The notes under the pieces: model-generated
The model's input: the letters and a program-made list of their open reading frames with translations, nothing else
Told to the model about the DNA's origin: nothing
Database searches by the model: none
Source: an uncultured Rikenellaceae bacterium
GTDB lineage: Bacteria > Bacteroidota > Bacteroidia > Bacteroidales > Rikenellaceae
Direction of reading: 5' to 3'
Length of the DNA stretch: 64,000 nt
Assembly: GCA_946486375.1 (NCBI GenBank)
Contig: CAMLTW010000006.1
Coordinates: forward strand, 113,520-177,519
Program-made: the position numbers and the translations under genes
Shown: positions 23,105 to 30,764 of the stretch, piece after piece
How the letters are laid out: every line of letters starts with the position of its first letter
How positions within the stretch are numbered: the stretch's first letter is position 1

Positions 23105-23866
23105 ATGATGATCGGGGAGAGCATCGCCGCCTCTTTCGTGCTTTCGGGTGTGGCTGCGGCCGTGATTCTGGCCGTAGACCTGCATCGCCGCAAACCGGCC
23201 ATGAGAATCATGCGGTCGGTATGGATACTGACCGGCTTGTGGGCGAGCTGGCTGGCCGTTTGGGCTTACTACGCTTTCGGACGCGCTCCCCGACCGACGG
23301 ATGGCACGGCTTCGCGCAGCCCGGTCGGTGAAGGCGAAAAGCCCCGTACCGCAGGCGGTGTTCCGACGATGTCCATGCCGGCTTCCATGCCGGCTTCCAT
23401 GCCGATGCAGGGCCGCCCCCGGTGGCAATCCAACGTATTATCCACACTCCACTGCGGGGCCGGGTGCACACTGGCCGACGTCATGGGAGAGTGGTTCGCC
23501 TATTTCGTGCCGGTGGCTGTCGGAGGGAGCCTGCTGGCCGGAAGCTGGGTGCTGGATTACGTGCTGGCGCTTTGTTTCGGCGTTTATTTTCAGTATGCCG
23601 CCATTCGGAGCATGGAGAAGATTTCTCCGGCCCGTGCGTTGAAGCGGGCTTTTCAGGCGGATTTTCTCTCGCTGACTTGTTGGCAGGCAGGTATGTACGG
23701 CTGGATGGCGCTGGCGATATTCGTCTTTTGGCCGGGCATGGGTATGGATCGCACTTCGTGGACGTTCTGGTTCCTGATGCAGATCGCCATGGGATTCGGT
23801 TTCCTGTTTTCCTATCCGATGAATGTGTGGCTGATACGCCGGGGCATCAAAAAGGAGATGATGTAG
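23105..23866 (+). CDS. DUF4396 membrane protein
   Basis: This is a 253-residue protein with two N-terminal membrane segments (about 5-24 and 37-57), a Pro/Met-rich linker containing a SMPA repeat, and then a DUF4396 (PF14342) domain. The domain starts with STLHCGAGCTLADVMGEW and has about four more membrane helices (PVAVGGSLLAGSWVLDYVLA and others). The paired Cys/His in HCGAGC and the Met-rich linker hint at metal handling, possibly copper, but the family function is unknown. Two adjacent ATGs (23105, 23108) are possible starts. A terminator follows 100 bases downstream. Confidence 0.82.
   Translation: MMIGESIAASFVLSGVAAAVILAVDLHRRKPAMRIMRSVWILTGLWASWLAVWAYYAFGRAPRPTDGTASRSPVGEGEKPRTAGGVPTMSMPASMPASMPMQGRPRWQSNVLSTLHCGAGCTLADVMGEWFAYFVPVAVGGSLLAGSWVLDYVLALCFGVYFQYAAIRSMEKISPARALKRAFQADFLSLTCWQAGMYGWMALAIFVFWPGMGMDRTSWTFWFLMQIAMGFGFLFSYPMNVWLIRRGIKKEMM
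23372..23407 (+). repeat. 12-bp tandem repeat inside the DUF4396 gene
   Basis: TCCATGCCGGCT occurs twice and then as a diverged third copy, encoding the SMPA-SMPA-SMPM linker. It could vary in copy number by slippage without shifting the frame. Confidence 0.7.
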
Positions 23867-23966
23867 TTCGTTTCGACGCTCCTTCCGAACAGCGAGGCCC
23901 GGGGCCGACACCCCCGCCGCAGAGGTGTGATAAGTTAACAAACCGTCCGTTATCCGAAAAATCAAA

Positions 23967-24003
23967 GCTCCCGTCCCTGATGTTAGGGCGGGAGCGACTT
24001 TTT
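23967..24003 (+). terminator. Terminator after the DUF4396 gene
   Basis: GCTCCCGTCCCT and AGGGCGGGAGC pair with one bulged base across a short loop and are followed by GACTTTTT. Confidence 0.7.
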
Positions 24004-24318
24004 ACGGCCCGGCCGATCCATAGTCTTGAAGCAACCTTTTTCGACCGGTACCTGAAGCAGGGTTCCGACAATCCGCTGTCCCCGGAACCGTTAGTTTGTT
24101 TCGGGGATAAAGATAGGAAAAAATGTTAAAGTACTACAGCCATCGGCCGGTTTTTTGTTATAATTAGTTTGTACTATATTATAATATAGATAGCTATAGT
24201 AAATAAGGGCTGTTTTCTTAATCTACAATCATTAAGAATGAGTTAATAAGATATAAGGTATATTTTCTGGTTAAAAAAACGCATAAAAATTTTTTGGTGT
24301 TTTATAAATGAAGTTACT

Positions 24319-24326
24319 TATCTTTG
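24319..24326 (+). promoter_or_regulatory. Bacteroidota -7 box (TATCTTTG), leaderless start
   Basis: Exact match ending four bases before the ATG at 24331. The transcript would start at or within the start codon region, so translation is probably leaderless. Confidence 0.65.
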
Positions 24327-24330
24327 CTAT

Positions 24331-25230
24331 ATGTTATATTATCGTAGAAAAATATTGCTTGCCTTGTTAGAGGCGTTTGACGGACAATTGACAGCCAAAA
24401 GCCTACAAAAACTTTTATTCCTTTTTACGAGGAAACAAGAAATAAAAGCTTTTGATTTTGTTCCTTACAAATATGGATGTTTTTCTTTTCAAGCTAATCA
24501 AGATATCGTAACCCTCAGTAAATATGGATATGTCGAAATAACTAATACTGAAAAGGGTCGTTACATTAAATTAAAAGAGAAGGGTAATTATTCGGCTGGA
24601 TTAGACTTATTTGATCGTCAATATCTTACTTCCATAAAAATTGAATTTGGAAATCTTTCTCAAAACGATCTTATTCGTTATACATACATAAATTATCCAT
24701 TTTATGCAATTAAAAGTTCAATCGCATCACAAATCCTAACAAAAGAAGAATTAGTAAAAATTAATGCTCAAATTCGCATTTTTGTTGAACCTATGCTCTT
24801 TACCATAGGCTATGAAAGCTTGTCTTTAGAATCTTATATCAATAGGTTAATAATTAATGATGTGCGAGTCTTATGCGATGTAAGGAAGAATGCGTTTAGT
24901 CAAAAATATGGATTTTCTAAAAGTCAGCTTCAGCAGGCTTGTGTTGGTGTTGGTATTGAATATATTCATATTCCTGAGTTAGGTATTGATTCTGAAGAAC
25001 GGCAAGATCTTGTATCCCAAAAAGATTATGATATTCTATTCACAAAATATGAAAAGACAACTTTGAGGACAAGTGAAGCCTATCTTTCTATAATCCTACA
25101 CAAGATACAGGAGAAAGGAAGAGTTGCTCTGACATGTTTTGAGAAGAATCCTCTACAATGCCATAGAAGTCGTGTTGCTAAACGTTTAATGACGCTTCCT
25201 AATAATGAATTCGTTCTAAAGAATTTGTAA
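24331..25230 (+). CDS. Winged-helix-like domain fused to DUF488
   Basis: This is a 299-residue protein with two parts. Residues 1-85 look like a winged-helix module (TAKSLQKLLFLFTRKQE, FDFVPYKYGCFSFQANQD, LSKYGYVEI), similar in layout to Panacea/DUF4065-type domains found in antitoxins. Residues about 155-295 match DUF488 (PF04343): MLFTIGYESLSLESYI, CDVRKNAFSQKYGFSK, IEYIHIPELGI and the signature CFEKNPLQCHRSRVA with conserved Cys and His. DUF488 function is unknown. The gene is AT-rich, foreign to its surroundings, and seven bases upstream of a partner gene. A regulatory or defence role is inference. Confidence 0.8.
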   Translation: MLYYRRKILLALLEAFDGQLTAKSLQKLLFLFTRKQEIKAFDFVPYKYGCFSFQANQDIVTLSKYGYVEITNTEKGRYIKLKEKGNYSAGLDLFDRQYLTSIKIEFGNLSQNDLIRYTYINYPFYAIKSSIASQILTKEELVKINAQIRIFVEPMLFTIGYESLSLESYINRLIINDVRVLCDVRKNAFSQKYGFSKSQLQQACVGVGIEYIHIPELGIDSEERQDLVSQKDYDILFTKYEKTTLRTSEAYLSIILHKIQEKGRVALTCFEKNPLQCHRSRVAKRLMTLPNNEFVLKNL

Positions 25231-25237
25231 AATTATT

Positions 25238-26071
25238 ATGGCACTAACCCGAATCCTTATTGCTGTAAAAACTTATCCGACCTTATCTCAAACCTATGAT
25301 GAATTAGTATGTACAGCAGGGTTTAGAGAGGATGGTTCATGGATTCGTATTTATCCAGTACCCTTTAGAAAATTGGACTACAAAAATCAATATCATAAAT
25401 GGCAGTGGATTGAAATAGATGTAATAAAAAATATTAAGGATTTTAGGCCAGAGAGTTTTCGACCTGTTGACATAGACAAACCGTTTATTACAGGGGAGAT
25501 TATTAATACTGAAAATGGATGGCACAAAAGGAAGCAGATTGTCCTAAAAAATGTATTTACGGATATGTCTGCGTTGATAAAGAAGGCAAAAAGCAAATTT
25601 GATTATACTTCTTTAGCTGTTTTAAAACCTACAAAAATTTTAGATTTTATATACGAGCCATGCGAAAGAGAATGGAACAAGGCTAAATTAGATGCGATTA
25701 ACTCAAATAAATTGCAAGCTAAATTATTTGATGATTCTGCAGCAAGATTATTTAAAATAGTTAAAAAATTACCCTATAAATTTTCTTATAAATTTACATC
25801 GGATGATGGAAAGATACGTACATTAATGATCGAGGACTGGGAGTTAGGGGTATTGTACTGGAAATATTTACCCATAGTTAATGGAGATGAGGTTCTTGCG
25901 TGTCAAAAAGTAAAAGAAAAATATTTTAATGATTTAGCTAAAAAACGTGATTTATATTTCTTTTTAGGAACAACGTTAACAAATCATGCAAAAAATGCAC
26001 ATAATCCCTTTATAATTGTTGGTACATTTTATCCTCCCAAAGTGGATGCAATACCCCAGACACTTTTTTAA
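25238..26071 (+). CDS. Unknown protein paired with the DUF488 fusion (277 aa)
   Basis: No family is recognised. It opens with ILIAVKTYPTLSQTYDELVC, followed by TAGFREDGSWIRIYPVPFR and WQWIEIDVIKN. The pattern of strands and aromatic residues suggests an OB-like or PUA/ASCH-like nucleic-acid-binding domain in the N-terminal 90 residues, a Lys-rich helical middle (KSKFDYTSL, KRDLYFFLG) and a C-terminal strand (HNPFIIVGTFYPP). There are no membrane segments. It starts seven bases after the DUF488 gene, ends in a strong terminator, and shares its AT-rich codon usage. The two genes are clearly a horizontally acquired bicistronic module. Confidence 0.75.
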   Translation: MALTRILIAVKTYPTLSQTYDELVCTAGFREDGSWIRIYPVPFRKLDYKNQYHKWQWIEIDVIKNIKDFRPESFRPVDIDKPFITGEIINTENGWHKRKQIVLKNVFTDMSALIKKAKSKFDYTSLAVLKPTKILDFIYEPCEREWNKAKLDAINSNKLQAKLFDDSAARLFKIVKKLPYKFSYKFTSDDGKIRTLMIEDWELGVLYWKYLPIVNGDEVLACQKVKEKYFNDLAKKRDLYFFLGTTLTNHAKNAHNPFIIVGTFYPPKVDAIPQTLF

Positions 26072-26092
26072 CAGGTATGTTTTCCTACTTAT

Positions 26093-26131
26093 ACCCAAAC
26101 AAGATAATGTTTTGTTTGGGTTTTGTTTTTA
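26093..26131 (+). terminator. Terminator of the DUF488 module
   Basis: ACCCAAACAA and TTGTTTGGGT form a 10-bp stem, followed by TTTGTTTTTATTTTT. Confidence 0.9.
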
Positions 26132-26166
26132 TTTTTATTAGGAGAATGGATATATAAATAATTCTT

Positions 26167-26174
26167 TATCTTTG
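26167..26174 (+). promoter_or_regulatory. Bacteroidota -7 box (TATCTTTG)
   Basis: Exact match in AT-rich DNA. It drives either the MNT-HEPN-like gene at 26551 with a long leader of about 370 bases or an RNA containing the 17-bp hairpin. Confidence 0.55.
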
Positions 26175-26304
26175 CTCCTGCGAACATAATTCATTTAAAT
26201 CTTTCTTGCCATGGTTTTCAAAATCGGAACCATACTAAAAAGGTATGCGCAGGGCCGTTGGGGAGCGATCCCGCGAACGGCACCGGTTTTGAACTCGCAA
26301 GAGG

Positions 26305-26360
26305 GATGGATTGTGTTCGCAGCTGCGCATTCTTTTTTATTTATGCGAACACAATCCATC
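26305..26360. repeat. Perfect 17-bp inverted repeat with 22-base loop
   Basis: GATGGATTGTGTTCGCA (26305-26321) is exactly complementary to 26344-26360. The loop contains TTTTTT. No T tract follows on either strand, so it is not an ordinary terminator. Confidence 0.75.
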
Positions 26361-26550
26361 GTCCGCACTCCGGTGCAGACCAGCCGAAAGGCCAACCGCA
26401 GGCGGTTTCCGCCGAGCCATCTTCTGATTCGTTTCTGTTCTCATCCGCCGGATTAGCAAGCGACAGCTAACCGATTCATTATGCGCTTTGTCGTGCCCTG
26501 CGCACGATAAGGACAGCCTTTATTTTGTCGAATTTTTAACCACTCAAAAA

Positions 26551-27576
26551 ATGGAAACGATTCAAAACAGGATGCAGGAACAGCCTGCACAACCCTTATT
26601 TTCCGAAACCGAGTATGCCGGAGAGATGTCCGCGCCGGAACAGGAACCGTATTGTATACCGAATCCGGGCATGTCCGCCGAACCGTCGAAAGGGGAGCAA
26701 TCCGCCGGCCCGTCCGTCCCGGAGCCGCAAGCGCAGCCCGAACCGCGTGCGGAACGGTTCTACGATCCTGCCGAGGTGGCACAGATCGTCCGAATCCTGA
26801 CCGACGGTTATTTCGATCCGGAATACATCCTGCTTTTCGGAAAGCTGGTCGGAGGCACTCCGCACAGCGACGCGCTGACTTACGATTTGCTTATGGCGGT
26901 TCGCGAAACCCCGGAATACGACTGGATACAGGCCAAACGCATCCTGCGCTACAAACTGCCTTACGGGCGTCGGAAAATCACGTACATCAACCTCTACCTG
27001 CTGCCGTTGAGATACGTGGAATCGAATCAGACGCCTTTTCTTTATTTCGCCCACGCGGAGGGAGAGCTATTGTATTGCAGCGATCACTGTCGTTTCCGGC
27101 GTCCGAAACATCCCATCGACTTCGCCGGAGCCTACGCGGATGCCAAATTCCATTTCGATACGTTCCGAACGATCGGGAACGACCTGCTGGAGCAGGCGCA
27201 GGATGCGTTCGCCGAAAGCCGCAACATGCGTCTGGCGGCACAGTTTTCGGCACAGGCGATGGTCTATTTCTACCACACGCTTTACTACGTCTATCACGGC
27301 ATGGAATTCGACAGCCACGATCCGGTGTTGATGCACGACCGGATGCGGACGCTTTCGACGAAATTGATGCTGGCATTCGATCACAGCCACCTGGAGTACG
27401 TTTTCACGCTTCCCCGGCTGAAATACGCTTTGATGAAAACGCCTTACAGCCTCGCTTTCGACATGGCGCCGCAGGAGTTGGAAACGCACATGGATCTTGT
27501 CCGGAAGGCGGCATTCATCATCGAGAACCATTGCGGCCTGCGGCTGGAACTTTATAAGGAGTTGAGCGGACGATAG
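26551..27576 (+). CDS. Degenerate MNT-HEPN-like protein (341 aa)
   Basis: The first 70 residues are Pro/Glu/Gln-rich and disordered. Residues about 85-130 read ILLFGKLVGGTPHSDALTYDLLMAV. This lines up with the LYGSYARG...SDYDILIV motif of the protein at 10.3 kb, but with GS changed to GK and an inserted ALT in SDYD, so the nucleotidyltransferase is probably inactive. The C-terminal part (about 190-335) is helical and HEPN-like (RNMRLAAQFSAQAMVYFYHT, LYYVYHGMEF). The start at 26551 is preferred over a frame open from 26488. The function is unknown; it is likely a diverged paralogue or pseudoenzyme. A strong terminator follows. Confidence 0.7.
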   Translation: METIQNRMQEQPAQPLFSETEYAGEMSAPEQEPYCIPNPGMSAEPSKGEQSAGPSVPEPQAQPEPRAERFYDPAEVAQIVRILTDGYFDPEYILLFGKLVGGTPHSDALTYDLLMAVRETPEYDWIQAKRILRYKLPYGRRKITYINLYLLPLRYVESNQTPFLYFAHAEGELLYCSDHCRFRRPKHPIDFAGAYADAKFHFDTFRTIGNDLLEQAQDAFAESRNMRLAAQFSAQAMVYFYHTLYYVYHGMEFDSHDPVLMHDRMRTLSTKLMLAFDHSHLEYVFTLPRLKYALMKTPYSLAFDMAPQELETHMDLVRKAAFIIENHCGLRLELYKELSGR

Positions 27577-27598
27577 CCTGCCGATCCGATGCAACGAG

Positions 27599-27638
27599 GG
27601 CTTCGGGAACTTCTAAATCCCGAAGCCTTTTTTGTTTT
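27599..27638 (+). terminator. Terminator of the MNT-HEPN-like gene
   Basis: GGCTTCGGGA and TCCCGAAGCC form a 10-bp stem, followed by TTTTTTGTTTTG. Confidence 0.92.
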
Positions 27639-27730
27639 GAGTTAAAACGAATCAAGAATATTCCGGGAAGCAGAAGATCGGCTCCATGCCGCTTCGGTGT
27701 TTATTTGTTTTTCTAACAATTTGGCAAAGC

Positions 27731-27771
27731 CCGCCCCTGTCATCTGCTGTTCGGAGGGCGGTTTTTATTTT
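27731..27771 (+). terminator. Second terminator-like hairpin
   Basis: CCGCCC (27731-27736) and GGGCGG (27756-27761) are followed by TTTTTATTTTT. The stem is short but the T tract is strong. Confidence 0.6.
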
Positions 27772-27874
27772 TCCGAAAATAATCCCTACCTTCACTTGAT
27801 AGCTTATACAGCTTCCACGATATGGCAGGAAGCACTACGGGGAAGCAACCGGGACGGGGCCTTCCCCTTCAATA

Positions 27875-27909
27875 AAAAAGTACCCAGAATCAGATTCTGG
27901 GTACTTTTT
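27875..27909. terminator. Palindromic bidirectional hairpin at the repeat edge
   Basis: AAAAAGTACCCAGAATC and GATTCTGGGTACTTTTT are perfectly complementary over 17 bases around a single A, giving A/T tracts on both sides. Its right arm overlaps the 20-mer shared with the other tRNA-Ser locus. Confidence 0.75.
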
Positions 27910-27918
27910 GGGGTACTT
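27899..27918. repeat. Shared 20-mer, second copy
   Basis: GGGTACTTTTTGGGGTACTT, 19 of 20 identical to 17827-17846, with a similar following sequence (TTTAAAGCGTTTATTTA against TTGCAAATGCTTGATTTA). Confidence 0.55.
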
Positions 27919-27968
27919 TAATTGCAAATGCTTGATTTACAATGCAAGTTACGGAGAAAGAGGAACTA

Positions 27969-28150
27969 ACTCCGTTTTCCCCCGGCCTGCCGGCGGCGTC
28001 CCTGCAAACGGAGCCTTGAAACCGGGGCCGGGAGCCACTTTTCGTTCCCGTCCGCTCCTTTTGTCCGGACAAGTCCGTCCCCCGGAGGGCCGGAAACGAA
28101 AAAGAAGAACATGCGTTCCTCTTTTTCAAGCCCGTTCTGCGGAGAGGGGG
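27969..28150. repeat. Repeat module R1, copy C
   Basis: Related to copies A and B at the other tRNA-Ser locus but more diverged. The terminator hairpin is weaker (AGAAGAAC...GTTCCTCT). It starts after ACGGAGAAAGAGGAACTAAC and ends in TGCGGAGAGGGGG, both tRNA-Ser 3'-end look-alikes. Confidence 0.8.
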
Positions 28151-28362
<212 letters not shown>

Positions 28363-28378
28363 TGACCTTTTCGATGTG

Positions 28379-28409
28379 CAAAAGTAGTATAAATTTTCTT
28401 ACTACCAAA
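28379..28409 (-). promoter_or_regulatory. Full promoter of tRNA-Ser(GCT)
   Basis: On the minus strand TTTG (28406-28409), a 19-base spacer and TACTTTTG (28379-28386) match the complete Bacteroidota -33/-7 promoter, 17 bases before the tRNA. Confidence 0.85.
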
Positions 28410-28464
28410 TATTGTTCCGCCTTTGTTTCGGAGCGCCGGCAGAGGGCACGCAGGCTCTCCCCGG

Positions 28465-29406
28465 TCAGAAAATGAACCGCGAACTGATTTCCTTGTAGTT
28501 ATGCACCCGTTCGATGACGTCTGCGAAAATATCGGCCACCGTCAGCACCGTAAATTTGGAGGTATCCTTGTCTTTTTTCAACGGAATCGTGTCCGTTACG
28601 ATCACTTCCGACAAAGCGCTGTCGTTGATCCTTTCGTAAGCCGGGCCCGACAGCACCGGGTGCGTGACGGCCGCCCGGACGCTTTTGGCTCCCTTTTCCA
28701 TCATCATGTTGGCCGCTTTGGTAATCGTGCCCGCCGTGTCGATCATGTCGTCGAAAATGATGATGTTCTTGCCTTCCACCTCTCCGATGGCGGTCATCTG
28801 GCCTACCACGTTGGCTTTTTCCCGTTGCTTGTGACAAATAACCATCGGGGTGTTGAGGTAGTGGGCGTAGGCATTCGCCCGTTTCGCTCCTCCCATGTCG
28901 GGAGCGGCGATGGCCAGGTCTTCGATGCCGAGGCTTTGGATATAGGGCGCGAAAATACCGCTGGCATAGAGGTGATCCACCGGGATGTCGAAAAATCCCT
29001 GAATCTGGTCGGCGTGGAGGTCCATGGTCATGATCCGGTCGACTCCCGCCGCACACAGCAGGTTGGCTACCAGCTTGGCCCCGATGGAAACGCGCGGACG
29101 GTCTTTCCGGTCCTGCCGGGCCCAGCCGAAGTAGGGAATGACGGCGATCACGCGATGGGCGGAAGCCCGGTGCGCCGCGTCGATCATCAGCAGAAGTTCC
29201 ATCAGGTTTTCCGCAGGCGGAAAGGTGGACTGGATGATGAACACCGTGCATCCCCGGATGCTTTCGTTGTAGGCGGGCTGGAACTCTCCGTCGCTGAATT
29301 CCAGTACCGTGGAATCCCCCAGTTCCGTGCCGAAGCTCCGCGCGATCTTTTCCGCCAGATAGCGCGATTCGCGGCACGCAAAGAATTTGAGTTTGTGAAT
29401 CGCCAT
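28465..29406 (-). CDS. prs: Ribose-phosphate pyrophosphokinase
   Basis: This is a 313-residue PRPP synthetase that makes PRPP from ribose 5-phosphate and ATP for nucleotide, His and Trp synthesis. Visible motifs are FSDGEFQPAY (ribose-phosphate contact), MTMDLHADQIQGFFDIPVDH (about 130-149), the flexible-loop region PRVSIGAKLVANLL, and the PRPP loop IIIFDDMIDTAGTITKA (about 218-234). Length is normal. The gene lies 39 bases downstream of engB but has its own promoter box in the gap. Confidence 0.96.
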   Translation of the reverse strand: MAIHKLKFFACRESRYLAEKIARSFGTELGDSTVLEFSDGEFQPAYNESIRGCTVFIIQSTFPPAENLMELLLMIDAAHRASAHRVIAVIPYFGWARQDRKDRPRVSIGAKLVANLLCAAGVDRIMTMDLHADQIQGFFDIPVDHLYASGIFAPYIQSLGIEDLAIAAPDMGGAKRANAYAHYLNTPMVICHKQREKANVVGQMTAIGEVEGKNIIIFDDMIDTAGTITKAANMMMEKGAKSVRAAVTHPVLSGPAYERINDSALSEVIVTDTIPLKKDKDTSKFTVLTVADIFADVIERVHNYKEISSRFIF

Positions 29407-29431
29407 AGTTTTCAGGTTAGGTTTCCGGGCA

Positions 29432-29439
29432 CAAAAGTA
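29432..29439 (-). promoter_or_regulatory. Bacteroidota -7 box for prs (TACTTTTG)
   Basis: Exact TAnnTTTG on the minus strand, 26 bases before the prs ATG. Confidence 0.65.
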
Positions 29440-29445
29440 GTAAAA

Positions 29446-30063
29446 TTATTCTTCCCCGGTGTGACTCGCGTACGTATTTACACAATTTTCTATGAACTCC
29501 AGCAGCTCTTCTTTTCCCTTCTTTTTTTCGGAGGAAGTGATGAAAATCGGAGGGAGTTCCTGCCAGCTCTGCAACAGGAACCGTTTGTAGCGGGCGACGT
29601 TGGAGGCGGTCTGGTTGTCGGAGAGTTTGTCGGTTTTGGTGAAGACCAGCGCGAATGGAATCCGGTTGTTTCCCAGCAGGTTCAGAAATTCGATGTCCGC
29701 CTTCTGGGGTTCCAGCCGGGAATCGACCAGAACGAACAGGCAGACGAGGTTTTCCCGTCCGGCGATGTAGTCCCGGATCAGCTTGGAGAACCCGGCCCGC
29801 CGGTCTTTGGAAACGCGGGCGTATCCGTAGCCCGGCAAGTCCACCAGATACCAGCTGTCGTCGATGAGAAAATGGTTGATGAGCTGCGTTTTGCCGGGCG
29901 TGCCCGAAACTTTCGCCAGTCCCGACCTTCCCGTCAGCAGGTTGATCAGGGAAGATTTGCCCACGTTGGAACGGCCGATGAAGGCGAATTCGGGCCGGTC
30001 GGGCCGGGGACACTGGGAAGCCTTGGCGCTGCTGCACTGGAAGGCGGCGGAACGGATTTTCAT
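29446..30063 (-). CDS. engB: Ribosome biogenesis GTPase YihA/YsxC
   Basis: This is a 205-residue EngB-type GTPase. G1 is FIGRSNVGKSSL (about 29-40), the G2 region is SGTPGKTQLINHF, G3 is DLPGYGYARVSK (about 74-85), G4 is FTKTDKLS, and G5 lies near ITSSEKKKG. It acts late in 50S subunit assembly and is usually essential. The N-terminal 25 residues (MKIRSAAFQCSSAK...) are typical of Bacteroidota homologues. A promoter lies about 80 bases upstream. Confidence 0.95.
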   Translation of the reverse strand: MKIRSAAFQCSSAKASQCPRPDRPEFAFIGRSNVGKSSLINLLTGRSGLAKVSGTPGKTQLINHFLIDDSWYLVDLPGYGYARVSKDRRAGFSKLIRDYIAGRENLVCLFVLVDSRLEPQKADIEFLNLLGNNRIPFALVFTKTDKLSDNQTASNVARYKRFLLQSWQELPPIFITSSEKKKGKEELLEFIENCVNTYASHTGEE

Positions 30064-30143
30064 GCGATGTGCGGATTTGGTGGAATTACGGGCCGAGAGG
30101 CCCGGCGATCCGTTCGGAATTTCCGAAAGCGGTTTCGTCCGGG

Positions 30144-30151
30144 CAAAGATA
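30144..30151 (-). promoter_or_regulatory. Bacteroidota -7 box for engB (TATCTTTG)
   Basis: Exact match on the minus strand, 81 bases before the engB ATG. Confidence 0.65.
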
Positions 30152-30231
30152 ACCGAAAATAATTCTTCCCGGTTTTTCGGAGAGCCGGGAGGTTCCGGGC
30201 GTATACGGATCGGGAAACGGTCGGACGAAGG

Positions 30232-30648
30232 TTATTTTTCTTCCGGGAAATGGGGTCGGATGTGCTTCAGGAAACATTCCGGAGCCCGGCAGGCGCGACG
30301 CGTGTCGCTTTTCATGAAGGCGACCACCACGTGACCGGTGTTGATCAGTTCGCCGTTTTCCCGGAAGACTTCGTAGTCGAAGCGCATCTTCACGGCCGGT
30401 TTTTCCCGCATCGTCACCTTTACCGAAAGCAGGTCGTCGTAGTGAGCGGGATTTTTATAGCGAACCTCCACGTCGATCACCGGGAGCATGTAGCCGTTTT
30501 CTTCCAGTTCCCGGTTGGTGGTGCCCAGCGTGCGGAGCATCTCCGTGCGGGCCGCGTCGTAATAGTCTACATAGCGGGCATGGTACAGAAACCCCATCTG
30601 GTCGGTTTCTCCGTAGCGCACCCGGATTTTTTCGGTGTGGGTGATCAT
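30232..30648 (-). CDS. Acyl-CoA thioesterase (4HBT/YbgC-like hotdog)
   Basis: This is a 138-residue hotdog-fold protein starting with THTEKIRVRYGETDQMGFLY. The YGETDQMGFLYHARYVDYYD segment carries the conserved Asp and aromatic residues of the 4-hydroxybenzoyl-CoA thioesterase/YbgC family, followed by RTLGTTNRELEENGYMLPV. It hydrolyses acyl-CoA or acyl-ACP thioesters. The substrate chain length cannot be inferred. The gene is divergent from coaD and has its own promoter. Confidence 0.9.
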   Translation of the reverse strand: MITHTEKIRVRYGETDQMGFLYHARYVDYYDAARTEMLRTLGTTNRELEENGYMLPVIDVEVRYKNPAHYDDLLSVKVTMREKPAVKMRFDYEVFRENGELINTGHVVVAFMKSDTRRACRAPECFLKHIRPHFPEEK

Positions 30649-30671
30649 GATAAAAACGTTTGGTTGGTAGG

Positions 30672-30679
30672 CAAAATTA
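30672..30679 (-). promoter_or_regulatory. Bacteroidota -7 box for the thioesterase (TAATTTTG)
   Basis: Exact TAnnTTTG on the minus strand, 24 bases before the ATG at 30648. Confidence 0.65.
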
Positions 30680-30764
30680 ATAGAAAAGGTATAACTTTAA
30701 CCCGTTAAAAGTCGAATTTGCTAACTTCGCGTCGGTTTTTCCCATTTTTAACGAAGGCTTTTTT

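Larger units (their letters stand above)
23867..24330. other. Composition boundary upstream of the AT-rich island
   Basis: The first 240 bases are GC-rich and hold the DUF4396 terminator. From about 24120 the sequence becomes very AT-rich and stays so to about 26160. No gene is seen here, and no direct repeat was spotted at the junction. Confidence 0.6.
26072..26550. other. Spacer with terminator, orphan promoter and large inverted repeat
   Basis: 479 bases. It contains the island terminator (26093-26131), an exact TATCTTTG box (26167-26174) and a perfect 17-bp inverted repeat (26305-26360). Short frames on both strands span the inverted repeat and are probably not real. A structured RNA transcribed from 26180 is possible. 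Confidence 0.5.

Noticed and set aside
26195..26456. Two overlapping short frames (66 and 81 codons) on opposite strands around the 17-bp inverted repeat
   Set aside because: Both are explained by the inverted repeat and GC content; neither has a family signature or sensible start context.
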